A program made the translations under genes and the position numbers. 64,000 nucleotides of DNA from assembly GCF_009729555.1 (NCBI RefSeq), contig NZ_WODC01000001.1, positions 682,001 through 746,000 of the forward strand. The letters are read 5' to 3'. Numbering within the stretch: the first letter of the stretch is position 1; every line of letters begins with the position of its first letter. The notes below the pieces were generated by a model that was not told where the DNA came from, made no database searches, and saw nothing but the letters and a program-made list of their open reading frames with translations. This DNA is from Pseudodesulfovibrio alkaliphilus (GTDB lineage Bacteria; Desulfobacterota; Desulfovibrionia; Desulfovibrionales; Desulfovibrionaceae). This document shows, piece after piece, positions 1 to 7,528 of the stretch.

Positions 1-70
1 CGTCCTGGCGAACTCGTCGCGCCTGTTGCGCCACCAACCCCCGGCTCTGGCGGCCGGAACCGAGGACTAA
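1..70 (+). CDS. C-terminal tail of a P-type ATPase (partial, enters from left edge)
   Basis: Only the last 22 codons are in the window. They read VLANSSRLLRHQPPAL and end in TAA at 68-70. The N-S-x-R-L-L-R pattern matches the end of the last membrane helix in P1B heavy-metal ATPases (family knowledge). The next gene starts two bases later, so the two are probably co-transcribed. If the assignment is right, this locus has three P-type ATPases in about 7 kb. Everything upstream is out of view, and so short a tail cannot give the subclass or metal. Confidence 0.5.
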   Translation, partial: VLANSSRLLRHQPPALAAGTED

Positions 71-72
71 CC

Positions 73-372
73 GTGAACCTTTCGACCCTGATGACCCTGC
101 GCGACCACCTGAAGATCCAGCACCATGTGCCCGGACGCATCCGCATCAAGTTCACCCCGGCCCTGCTGGCCGATCCACGGGCCATGGCCCTCAGGGACAA
201 GACCACTGATCTTCCCGCCTTTGTGCGCGAGGTGCGGGTCAATGTCTTCACCCGCGACATCGTCATTGAATACGATCCCAAGGCCGTGGTGCCGGAAGCG
301 CTGCACGAGGCGCTGACCACCGCGGACCAAGAGAGATTGAGCGAACTGGCCGCACAGTTCGAGACCGTCTGA
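73..372 (+). CDS. small VPGR-type heavy-metal-associated domain protein (HMA_2-like), 99 aa
   Basis: GTG start two bases after the preceding stop. The protein is one small domain with HHVPGRIRIKF near residue 17 and a closing strand DIVIEYDPKAVV near residue 72. The same framework (V-x-GR-x-R-x-K/R, then VIEYD) opens both ATPases downstream and forms the gene at 7529-7876. This is the HMA_2-like fold that lacks the CxxC of ordinary heavy-metal domains, so metal binding through cysteine is not expected. It is soluble with no signal peptide. The likely role is as a cytoplasmic partner or membrane-recruiting module for the P-type ATPases of this cluster; that role is inference. Confidence 0.6.
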   Translation: MNLSTLMTLRDHLKIQHHVPGRIRIKFTPALLADPRAMALRDKTTDLPAFVREVRVNVFTRDIVIEYDPKAVVPEALHEALTTADQERLSELAAQFETV

Positions 373-404
373 CACGACAGAAAGCAACCCGAAGGAGGAG
401 CGAC

Positions 405-959
405 ATGGATTATTCGAATCAGGCGCAGTACGGCCCGGCAGCGGGCGCTGCCGAACCCCAGGGAGCCCAGCCGCAGCCCGGCGGACTCTACCAGTTTCAA
501 CCCGGCGTGGGCTTCGTGCCCGTGCAGGGACAGCCCGCCCAAGCCCAGGCCGCGGGCATGGAAGGCCAGGCCGCGGGCGCTCAGGCCGCCGGGCAGAGCA
601 TGGGTACGCAGGGCATGGGAAGCCAGACCATGGGCGGATCGGCCGCCTTCAGCCAAGGCATGTATGGCCAGGGCATGCCCGAGGGCGCACAACCCAAGTT
701 CGATCAGAACAAGCTCGGCCAGATGTACGGCGTCATGACCGATGTCATGAACGGCGAGGCCGAGCCGACCAAGCTGCTGGGCCTGCTCGACGGCACGGGC
801 GGCGAATTTTGGAAGGGGGCCCTGGTGGGCGCGGCCGCCGTGGTCCTGCTCAACAACGACGCCGTCAAGGGTGCGCTGGCCGGTCTGGCCGCCTCGGCCG
901 GGTCCATGTTCCGCGAGGCCGACCCCGAGGGCGAACAGGTTACCGTGGGCTCCAAGTAG
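405..959 (+). CDS. Gly/Ala/Gln/Met-rich protein with a C-terminal glycine-zipper membrane segment, 184 aa
   Basis: A strong ribosome site (AAGGAGGAG) precedes the ATG. Residues 1-100 are low complexity, rich in Gln, Ala, Gly, Pro and Met, with repeated SMGTQGMGSQTMGG-like units. Residues 103-125 hold a short charged helix. Residues about 130-165 form a Gly/Ala hydrophobic stretch beginning FWKGALVGAAAVVLLNN. A closely similar block occurs in the 125-residue protein at 1548-1925, so the two are diverged paralogues. I do not know a named family. The position in an ATPase/FeoA cluster suggests a structural membrane protein of an iron-storing compartment, by analogy with small hydrophobic Fez proteins (inference). 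Confidence 0.55.
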   Translation: MDYSNQAQYGPAAGAAEPQGAQPQPGGLYQFQPGVGFVPVQGQPAQAQAAGMEGQAAGAQAAGQSMGTQGMGSQTMGGSAAFSQGMYGQGMPEGAQPKFDQNKLGQMYGVMTDVMNGEAEPTKLLGLLDGTGGEFWKGALVGAAAVVLLNNDAVKGALAGLAASAGSMFREADPEGEQVTVGSK

Positions 960-986
960 CCCGACACACTTGCCAAGGAGCAAAAC

Positions 987-1526
987 ATGACCAAGCAATA
1001 TACTACTGCGGCCAGGGCTGTGCCCCTGAGTGGCGCCGTTCTGGGCGCGGCCGTATTCGGCGCCGTGATCGGCGCCACGGCAGCCGCGGCCCGAGGCATT
1101 CGACAGGTGAAAAACGGCGAGGCCACAAAACAGGACGTGGCCATGGATGTGGCCCGCGAGAGCGGCTCCACCGCCGTGGCCGCAGGAGCGGGCGTGGCCG
1201 TGGCCTCGGCCCTCGGCCTTGGCCCGATCCTCTCCGCCGTGGGCGTGGTGGCCGTGGCCGTGGGCACCAAGTACGCCATCGATTCCGTTCTCAGCCCCTC
1301 CCGCCCCAAACCCGCAGCCAAAGCCGCGGTCCCTGCCGCGTCAGCGACCGAAAAGACGGCACCCAAAAAAACCGCAGCAATCAAAACCCCGAGCTCCGCA
1401 GCCAAAAAAAGCGCGGCTCCCCAAAAGACCGTCAAAAAGGCTGCGCCCAAAAAAGCTGCGCCCAAAAAAGCGGCCACGACCACGAAACAGACCGCCAAAA
1501 CCACCGAAACCCCAGACAAGGCATAA
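987..1526 (+). CDS. membrane-associated protein with a histone-H1-like Lys/Ala/Pro tail, 179 aa
   Basis: The ATG follows AAGGAG. Residues 1-40 hold a Gly/Ala-rich hydrophobic segment (PLSGAVLGAAVFGAVIG). A charged linker follows, then a second hydrophobic region near residues 66-95 (VAAGAGVAVASALGLG). From residue 108 to the end the protein is almost entirely Lys, Ala, Pro and Thr, with tandem KKAAPKKAAPKKAAT units like the tail of histone H1. Such a tail could bind nucleic acid, polyphosphate, acidic lipid headgroups or mineral surfaces. It sits 27 bases after the previous gene in the same run. No family is recognised; the tail is visible, its ligand is a guess. Confidence 0.55.
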   Translation: MTKQYTTAARAVPLSGAVLGAAVFGAVIGATAAAARGIRQVKNGEATKQDVAMDVARESGSTAVAAGAGVAVASALGLGPILSAVGVVAVAVGTKYAIDSVLSPSRPKPAAKAAVPAASATEKTAPKKTAAIKTPSSAAKKSAAPQKTVKKAAPKKAAPKKAATTTKQTAKTTETPDKA

Positions 1527-1547
1527 GCGCCTCAAGAGGAACAGAGC

Positions 1548-1925
1548 ATGAGCGATCACAGCACACAGTGGCCCCAGCCCGGCGCCTCCTCTGCCGAGGG
1601 CGCGTACTCCAGGGACCCGCAGAACCCCACCCACTACTTCCAGGACGCCAACCAGTTCGGCGCCGCCATGCAGTCGGTCCCGGCCTCGCGGCCTGCCGTT
1701 GCCCAGGCTCCCTCTCCTGTGGCCTCCTGGTTCGCCTTCACCAACGCCGACTACCTCAAGGGACTGGCCCTGGGTGTGGGCGCGGCCCTGGTGGTGACGA
1801 ACCCCACGGTGCAAAAGGCCGTGGTCTCCGGCGCGGTCAAGGCATGGGCGGCCATCCAGGGCGGCGTTGAAGAACTCAAGGAACAGGTCCAGGACGCAAA
1901 GGCCGAACTGAGCCAAAAGGACTAG
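1548..1925 (+). CDS. small membrane protein, paralogue of the 184-aa protein upstream, 125 aa
   Basis: The ATG follows AAGAGGAAC. Residues 1-60 are polar and Pro/Gln/Ser-rich. Residues 64-100 read DYLKGLALGVGAALVVTNP and onward into VVSGAVKAW. They match the C-terminal block of the 405-959 product: aromatic-x-K-G-x3-G, a hydrophobic run, then N-x-x-V. The last 25 residues form a charged helix (GGVEELKEQVQDAKAELS). The gene lies in tight succession with its neighbours. Function is unknown; the shared block suggests a common membrane-inserting or self-associating module within the cluster. Confidence 0.55.
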   Translation: MSDHSTQWPQPGASSAEGAYSRDPQNPTHYFQDANQFGAAMQSVPASRPAVAQAPSPVASWFAFTNADYLKGLALGVGAALVVTNPTVQKAVVSGAVKAWAAIQGGVEELKEQVQDAKAELSQKD

Positions 1926-1928
1926 ACC

Positions 1929-2168
1929 ATGTCAGGCAAAAACGCCACGGGCCTGTCCCGTCCCACGGGAATGTCCACCACCACCAAGCGGACCCTGGCC
2001 AAGGTCGGCATGGCCACATCCTTAGGCCTGCTTGTGACCACAGGGCTGCTTGAAACGGGCAAGACCGAGACCCTCAAGAGGCTCCACCTCTGGTCCGGCT
2101 TCGCCCTGGTGGGCTTCTCCTACTGGCACTATTCCCTGTATACCCGCAAACCCTCGGGCGGAGCCTAG
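1929..2168 (+). CDS. two-helix membrane protein with a HLWSG-x8-WH motif, 79 aa
   Basis: Starts three bases after the preceding stop, and its own stop is three bases before the ATPase start, so it is clearly operonic. It has two hydrophobic stretches, near residues 27-43 and 51-71. The second contains LHLWSGFALVGFSYWHYSLY, which has paired histidines at a spacing seen in DUF4405-type and cytochrome-b-like two-helix haem proteins (family resemblance only). It could carry haem or a metal in the membrane beside the ATPases, or simply be structural. Identity is unproven. Confidence 0.5.
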   Translation: MSGKNATGLSRPTGMSTTTKRTLAKVGMATSLGLLVTTGLLETGKTETLKRLHLWSGFALVGFSYWHYSLYTRKPSGGA

Positions 2169-2171
2169 CCC

Positions 2172-4319
2172 ATGACCGCCCACGCGGCACCGACCTTCAC
2201 CGTGGTCCACGAGGTGGCGGGACGCATGCGCCTTCGCAGCCGCCGCCTCTACGACCCCGCCCTGGACCTCGCCTACCTGGAGGCCCTGATCGGTGCGTTG
2301 CCCGGCGTGGACGAGGTACGCATCAACCGCTGGGGCGCATCCGTGGTGGTGGCCCACGACGGCCGCCCCGAGACGCGGGCCAGGGTGCTCAACCTCCTTG
2401 ACCACGTCCCGCCCGATGCCTATGCGCCGGGCAACGCGGGTCGGGAAGAGGTCTCGGCCCTGACTGTGACAGGCCAGGGACTCGCGGCCGCCCTGACCCC
2501 ATTCGCCCCCCAGACGGCGGCCGCACCGGCCAGTTGGCTGATGGGCGCCCCCACCCTGCTCAAGGGGCTGCACACCCTGCTCTACGACGGCGTCAAGGTG
2601 GAGGTGCTGGACGCGGCGGCGGTGGGCTTCTCCCTGTTGCGGCGCGACTACTTCACGGCCAACGCCATTGTGGCCATGCTCGGCCTGGGCGGCTACCTGG
2701 AGCACTGGACCGAAAAGCGCTCCGACGACCTGCTCAAGAGTCTGCTGCGGCCCGCCGTGGAAGAGGTTTCGGTGGAGCGCGACGCCAGGGAGATCCGTAT
2801 TCCCTTCGACAGCCTGACCGTGGGCGATCTGGTCATCTGCGGCGCGGGCGAGCTGCTGCCGGTGGACGGTGTGGTCGTGGACGGCGACGCTGCCCTGAAC
2901 CAGAGCTCCATCACCGGGGAATCCCTGCCCGTGCATGTCAGCGAGGGAGACGAGGTGCTCTCCGGTGCCGTCATCGAAGACGGCCGCATCAAGGTGGCGG
3001 CCCGCGCCGTGGGTCGGGAAACCTCCATGGCCCGCATCGGCCGCTTTCTTGAGAACTCCCTTCGCACCCGCTCCGCCTCGCAGAAGCGCTCCGACGAGCT
3101 GGCCGACAAGCTGGTGCCTGTCACCTTCGGCCTGGGGCTGGTCCTGTTCGTCCTGACCCGCGACGTGAGCCGCGCCGCTTCGGTGCTCACAGTGGACTAC
3201 TCCTGCGCCATCAAACTGGCCTCGCCCGTGGCAGTCAAGTCGGGCATGCACACGGCCGGGCACTGCGGGGTGCTGCTCAAGGGAGCGCAAGCCCTGGACA
3301 ACCTCTCCCGCATCGACACCATCGTGTTCGACAAGACCGGCACCCTGACCCGGGGCGACCTCGCGGTCACGGATGTACGGCCCCTGGACGGCATGGCCCC
3401 CCACGCCCTGCTGGCCCTGGCTGCCGGGGCAGAGGAGCATTACGCCCATCCGGTGGCTCGGGCCGTGGTGGCCGAATCCAGGCGGCGCGGCCTGCCCCTG
3501 CCGCCCATCAGCCAGGTGGACTTCATTGTGGCCCACGGCGTTTCCGCCTATGTGGAGGGCGAACGCGTACTGGTGGGCAGCCGACATTTCCTTGAAGACG
3601 ACGAGGGCGTGGACTGCGCCCCGGTGCGCGACGAGGCCCGCGCCCTGCGCCGGGAAGGCAAGTCCATTCTCTATGTGGCCCGCTCGGGGCGGATTCTCGG
3701 GGTCATCGCCCTGCGCGACGAACTGCGGCCCGAGGCGGCCGAAGCCCTGGCAATGCTCAAGGAGCGCGGCATAACCACCATCGTCATGCTCACAGGAGAC
3801 CATCGCGACACGGCCCGGTCCATTGCCGACGCCCTTGGCGGCATCGACGAGGTCCACTGGGAACTCAAACCCGAAGACAAGGCAGCCATCGTCAGGCGGC
3901 TCCAGGAGTCCGGGCACACCCTCGCCTTTGCCGGAGACGGGGTCAACGACGCCCCGGCCCTGCTCTCGGCCGATGTGGGCATCTGCATGCCCGGCGGCGC
4001 GGACCTCGCCCGCGACTCGGCCCAGGTGGTCCTGCTGGAGGACGATCTGCGGCTGTTGGCCGTGGCCCGCGACGTGGCCGACCGCACCCGCCTCGCCCTC
4101 AGGCGGACCTTCCAGGCCGCCGTGGGCTTCAACTCCGCCGTGCTCCTGGCTGCCACACTGGGCCGCATCTCGCCCGTGGTCTCGGCCTTCCTGCACAACG
4201 CCTCCACCCTTTGCATCGTCAGCTACGCGGCCGCGGCCTGCCGCCGCCGTCCCGCATCAGCCGATTTTCTCGAAGCCATCAAACCCTCCCAAGAGGCCAG
4301 CCATGTACGCCACCCTTAA
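2172..4319 (+). CDS. P1B-type heavy-metal ATPase, no CPC motif (P1B-6-like; FezB candidate), 715 aa
   Basis: ATP-driven metal transporter. The N-terminus carries a VPGR-like module (VAGRMRLRSRR near residue 14) instead of a CxxC domain. Hydrophobic segments lie near residues 130-170. The actuator motif TGES is at 248-251, SCA replaces CPC in the metal-site helix at 344-346, the phosphorylation motif DKTGT starts at D387, the HP motif is at 426-427 and GDGVNDAP is at 588-595. All catalytic motifs are intact and the length is usual. The absence of CPC and CxxC matches the P1B-6 group to which the ferrosome ATPase FezB belongs; iron as substrate is inferred from that and from the FeoA-like neighbour. 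The end overlaps the next gene by 17 bases. Confidence 0.85.
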   Translation: MTAHAAPTFTVVHEVAGRMRLRSRRLYDPALDLAYLEALIGALPGVDEVRINRWGASVVVAHDGRPETRARVLNLLDHVPPDAYAPGNAGREEVSALTVTGQGLAAALTPFAPQTAAAPASWLMGAPTLLKGLHTLLYDGVKVEVLDAAAVGFSLLRRDYFTANAIVAMLGLGGYLEHWTEKRSDDLLKSLLRPAVEEVSVERDAREIRIPFDSLTVGDLVICGAGELLPVDGVVVDGDAALNQSSITGESLPVHVSEGDEVLSGAVIEDGRIKVAARAVGRETSMARIGRFLENSLRTRSASQKRSDELADKLVPVTFGLGLVLFVLTRDVSRAASVLTVDYSCAIKLASPVAVKSGMHTAGHCGVLLKGAQALDNLSRIDTIVFDKTGTLTRGDLAVTDVRPLDGMAPHALLALAAGAEEHYAHPVARAVVAESRRRGLPLPPISQVDFIVAHGVSAYVEGERVLVGSRHFLEDDEGVDCAPVRDEARALRREGKSILYVARSGRILGVIALRDELRPEAAEALAMLKERGITTIVMLTGDHRDTARSIADALGGIDEVHWELKPEDKAAIVRRLQESGHTLAFAGDGVNDAPALLSADVGICMPGGADLARDSAQVVLLEDDLRLLAVARDVADRTRLALRRTFQAAVGFNSAVLLAATLGRISPVVSAFLHNASTLCIVSYAAAACRRRPASADFLEAIKPSQEASHVRHP

Positions 4320-5034
4320 CGACGCGCCCACCGGCACACCCCTGACCATTTCGCGCATCGCGGGCGAAGACCTGGAGGGCCGCATGGGCCGCATGGGCCT
4401 GTTCGTGGGCGAGACCATCACCCGGCTCGACGAGGACGTGGCCCTGCGCACCGTCCGGGTGCGCGGCCCAAGGGGCGAAGTGGTCCTGGGCAGCGGCATG
4501 GGCGGCAAGGTCATGGCCCACCTCGACGACGGGCGCATCCTCCCGCTTATGGAGATGCGACCCGGCGACCGGGGCCATGTGGAATACATCAACGCGGGCG
4601 AGGCCCTGCGACAGGGCATGGCCGCCCTCGGACTCGACGAGGACGACCCCATAGAGCTTGTACGGGTGCTGCCGCCCATGGAATACACGGCCCTGGTCGT
4701 CGGACGTGGCCGGGTGCGGCTGGCCGAAGGCATGGCCGCCAAGATCCTCGGACGCATGGGATCGACCAGTTGCCAGTTCGCCAACGCCCGGGCCGGGCAG
4801 GATTTCACGGTGGAAACCATCATCGGCGGTCAGCGCGCCCAACGCGCCATCCGCTCCCTGCACATTACGCCGGGTACGACCCTGCGCCTGGAGATGGTGG
4901 GAGAGGCGCCAAGCTACCGCATGCCCGGCCGCGACCGCTGCGTCATCGCCGGAACGGGCGGCCTGCGGGTATATCTGCGCCTTGACCAGGCCGATCAGGT
5001 GGTGGTCGAATACGACGAGAGGGCCGCGCAGTGA
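4303..5034 (+). CDS. triple FeoA-like (SH3-fold) repeat protein, 243 aa
   Basis: I start this at the ATG inside the end of the ATPase gene, since the open frame upstream is only a shadow of that gene. Three successive blocks (about 1-78, 79-152, 153-243) each show the FeoA pattern: a short strand, a helix ending in (M/L)GL or LHI, then P/V-G-x-x-(I/L) and several strands. The middle repeat is clearest (MRPGDRGHVEYI, then LGLDEDDPIELVR, ending AEGMAAKILGR). FeoA is the small cytoplasmic partner of the ferrous transporter FeoB (established). Here it stands alone between two P-type ATPases with no feoB, so it may serve them instead (inference). Its stop overlaps the next start by four bases. Confidence 0.65.
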   Translation: MYATLNDAPTGTPLTISRIAGEDLEGRMGRMGLFVGETITRLDEDVALRTVRVRGPRGEVVLGSGMGGKVMAHLDDGRILPLMEMRPGDRGHVEYINAGEALRQGMAALGLDEDDPIELVRVLPPMEYTALVVGRGRVRLAEGMAAKILGRMGSTSCQFANARAGQDFTVETIIGGQRAQRAIRSLHITPGTTLRLEMVGEAPSYRMPGRDRCVIAGTGGLRVYLRLDQADQVVVEYDERAAQ

Positions 5035-7145
5035 CCGACAACCGGATCACAGAAGAGTCCGCAGGAGGGCTCCGAAAGCCCCGACTGGTTCACGAAACCG
5101 GCTGTCGGCTCCGATTCCGCTGGAACCGCCTGCTCGACCCGGCCCTGAAGCCCGACTGGCTTGAAGCCTGGCTGGCCAACCTGCCGGGCGCCAGCCGGGC
5201 GCGGGTCAATCCCGCCGGACGCTCCCTGGTGATCGAATACGACGGCAAGACCGATCATCGCGCCCTCATCGCCGCCGCCCTTCAGGATGTGCCGGCAGAG
5301 GCATTCGGCGGCACCAGACCTGCCGAACCGCGCCGAAGGCTCATCGACGCGGCCGCCCACGGTGCGGCGGCGGCGCTGCTGCCCCTCGCCCCCCTGCCCG
5401 TGCAGGCCGTGGCCGGAACAGCCATGGGCCTGCCTCACATCCTGCGCGGCGTGGATACCCTGGTCAACCGTGGGCTCAAGGTCCGCGTCCTGGACATGAC
5501 CACCATCGGCGTCAGCCTGCTGCGAGCGGACTTCACTACCGCGGCGTCCATTTCGGCCATGGTCATCCTCGGGGAATACCTCCGCACCATGTCCGACGAC
5601 AAGTCCAACGCCCTGCTGCGTCGGCTCATCGCCGACCCGGTGGATACGATCCGGGTGGAGCGCGGCGGCGTGGAGGTCCGGGCCGGGTTCGGGGAAGTGA
5701 CGGCAGGCGAGGTGGTGGTCTGCGGCCAGGGCGAGGTGGTGGCCGTGGACGGTGACATCGTCGAGGGCGAGGCCCTGCTGGACCTCGGCTCGATAACCGG
5801 AGAATCCGCGCCCGTGCATGTCGGCCCGGGAGACACCGTGGTCTCGGGCAGCGGCGTGGTCGAGGGACGGCTGCGCATCGAGGCCCGGCGCACAGGCCCC
5901 GAAACGAGCATGGCCCGCATCGCTGCCCTCATGGCCCGCGCCGCAGAGGAACCATCCGCCGCAGAGGTGCGCAGCACCCGGCTGGCCGACGCCCTGGCCC
6001 CCATCACCCTGGGCCTTGGCGCGGCTCTGTACGCGGCTACTGGCGATCTGAACCGCGCCCTCTCGGCCCTGACTGTGGACTTTGCCTGTGCCGTGAAATT
6101 TCCCGCCCCGGTGGTGGTCAGAACCTCCATGCACTCGGCCGCCAAGCTGGGAGCCATCGTCAAGACCGGGCGCGGCCTCGAAGCCCTTGGCGAGGTGGAT
6201 GCCGTGGTCTTTGACAAAACCGGCACCCTGACCCGGGGGATCATGTCCGTGACCGACATCCGCCCCGTACCGGGCGGCAACGCGGACCACCTGCTGCGGC
6301 TGGCCGCTGCCGTGGAGGACAGGCATGGCCACCCCATTGGCCGGGCCATACTGGCCGAAGCCCAAAGGCGCGGGCTGGACATCCCCACTCCGACCCGCAC
6401 CGACTGCTCCGTGGCCCACGGGGTCAGCGGCATGGTCGAAGGTATCCTGGTCCGCGTGGGCAGCCGACACTTCATCGGCGACGACTGCGGCATCGACTGC
6501 TCCAGCCTGGAAAAAACCGCCAGCCGTTACCGCGCCGAAGGCAAGAGCCTGATCTATGTTTCGGCCGGAAACTCCCTGCTCGGCGTGGCTGCCCTGCGCG
6601 ACACCCTTCGGCCCGAGGCGCGGAGCGTGGTCGAGTCCCTGTGCGCGGGGGGCGTACGCACCGTGGTCCTGCTCACGGGCGACCATGCGGCCACAGCCAA
6701 ATCCCTTGCTGCGGAACTTCCGCTGATCGACGCCATCCACTCCGGGCTGACGCCCGAGGAAAAGGCCCTTGAGGTGCAGCGGCTCAAGGAGGCAGGGCAC
6801 ACCGTGGCCGTGGTGGGCGACGGGATCAACGATGCCCCCGCCTTTGCCGCGGCCGACGTGGGCATTTGCATGTCGCGGGCTACGGGCCTTGCCCGGGATT
6901 CGGCCCAGGTGGTGCTGACCCGCGATTCGCTGGAACCGCTGGCCGATGTCCACCGGCTGGCCAGACGCTCGGGAGCGATTCTCCAGCGCTGCTTCGCCGA
7001 GGGAGTGACCGTCAACGTGGGCCTGCTTCTGGCCGCCTCGGCCGGGTATCTCTCACCCGCCACCGCCGCGGCCATCCACAACGCCAACACCTTTGCCCTT
7101 CTCGGGGTCGCGGCCCATGCCTCGTCGCGCCCCCTTGCCCCATGA
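5031..7145 (+). CDS. second P1B-type ATPase, no CPC motif (P1B-6-like), 704 aa
   Basis: GTG start overlapping the previous stop (GTGA), so translational coupling is likely. The architecture matches the ATPase at 2172: an N-terminal module with HETGCRLRFRW near residue 20 and a strand ending VIEYDG. TGES starts at T256, FACA stands in place of CPC at 351-354, DKTGT starts at D395, the HGHP motif lies near residue 430 and GDGINDAP starts at G596. All catalytic motifs are present. The metal-site helix differs from the first ATPase (FACAVKF against YSCAIKL), which suggests paralogues that have diverged in substrate or partner. This is the last plus-strand gene of the run and is followed by a hairpin. 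Confidence 0.85.
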   Translation: MTDNRITEESAGGLRKPRLVHETGCRLRFRWNRLLDPALKPDWLEAWLANLPGASRARVNPAGRSLVIEYDGKTDHRALIAAALQDVPAEAFGGTRPAEPRRRLIDAAAHGAAAALLPLAPLPVQAVAGTAMGLPHILRGVDTLVNRGLKVRVLDMTTIGVSLLRADFTTAASISAMVILGEYLRTMSDDKSNALLRRLIADPVDTIRVERGGVEVRAGFGEVTAGEVVVCGQGEVVAVDGDIVEGEALLDLGSITGESAPVHVGPGDTVVSGSGVVEGRLRIEARRTGPETSMARIAALMARAAEEPSAAEVRSTRLADALAPITLGLGAALYAATGDLNRALSALTVDFACAVKFPAPVVVRTSMHSAAKLGAIVKTGRGLEALGEVDAVVFDKTGTLTRGIMSVTDIRPVPGGNADHLLRLAAAVEDRHGHPIGRAILAEAQRRGLDIPTPTRTDCSVAHGVSGMVEGILVRVGSRHFIGDDCGIDCSSLEKTASRYRAEGKSLIYVSAGNSLLGVAALRDTLRPEARSVVESLCAGGVRTVVLLTGDHAATAKSLAAELPLIDAIHSGLTPEEKALEVQRLKEAGHTVAVVGDGINDAPAFAAADVGICMSRATGLARDSAQVVLTRDSLEPLADVHRLARRSGAILQRCFAEGVTVNVGLLLAASAGYLSPATAAAIHNANTFALLGVAAHASSRPLAP

Positions 7146-7150
7146 CAGAG

Positions 7151-7175
7151 GCCCTGCCGAAAACTCCGGCAGGGC
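7151..7175. terminator. perfect 9-bp stem-loop after the ATPase operon
   Basis: GCCCTGCCG and CGGCAGGGC flank a 7-base loop. It starts six bases after the ATPase stop and lies between convergent genes. No T-run follows on either strand, so intrinsic termination is plausible but weak. Confidence 0.5.
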
Positions 7176-7246
7176 CGCAAAAGAGCCCTCCCACCGGCCA
7201 CCCAAAGGCGCTCGGCAGGAAAGTTCGGTAAATTATTGCGCCTGGA

Positions 7247-7465
7247 TCAGGCCTTCTGGACTTCCTTGCGGGCGTCCTTGACCAAAGCCGTCACTTCATC
7301 CCTGGCCTTGCCGTACTGGGCCACAGTCCAGTCCTTGGCCTTGAGACCCGCCTTGATGGCGCACTTGGTGGTCTTCTTCACGGTCTGGGACCTGGTGGCG
7401 GCATAACCGATGACCCCGCCAACCACCGTACCGGCGGCGAAGATGGCGATTCGTCCTAAACTCAT
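7247..7465 (-). CDS. small membrane-anchored protein (YtxH-like layout), 72 aa
   Basis: I start at the ATG that follows AAAGGAGGACGCC; the longer frame lacks a ribosome site. An N-terminal helix (IAIFAAGTVVGGVIGYAAT) is followed by a basic, amphipathic region rich in Lys and Ala (KKTTKCAIKAGLKAKDW) and an acidic-basic helix at the end. One membrane span plus a charged coiled tail resembles YtxH-type small proteins. The Gly-zipper helix also resembles those of the small proteins at 405-1925. It runs opposite to the main cluster and may belong with the next minus-strand gene. Function is unknown. Confidence 0.55.
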   Translation of the reverse strand: MSLGRIAIFAAGTVVGGVIGYAATRSQTVKKTTKCAIKAGLKAKDWTVAQYGKARDEVTALVKDARKEVQKA

Positions 7466-7528
7466 GGCGTCCTCCTTTGTGCCCGGCAACAGCCCGGCGT
7501 TCATGCAATCATTGCCTTGGTGCCCGCT

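Noticed and set aside
1300-1526. Lys/Ala tail of the 179-aa protein as a frameshift product
   Set aside because: The frame is continuous, has its own stop, and the other frames give no better protein; the tail is taken as real.
2022-4196. 724-codon open frame opposite the first P-type ATPase
   Set aside because: It is the antisense frame of a GC-rich gene with full catalytic motifs on the other strand; the translation is Gly/His/Ala-rich with no domain.
4995-6953. 652-codon open frame opposite the second P-type ATPase
   Set aside because: Same artefact; the plus strand holds TGES, DKTGT and GDGINDAP in order.
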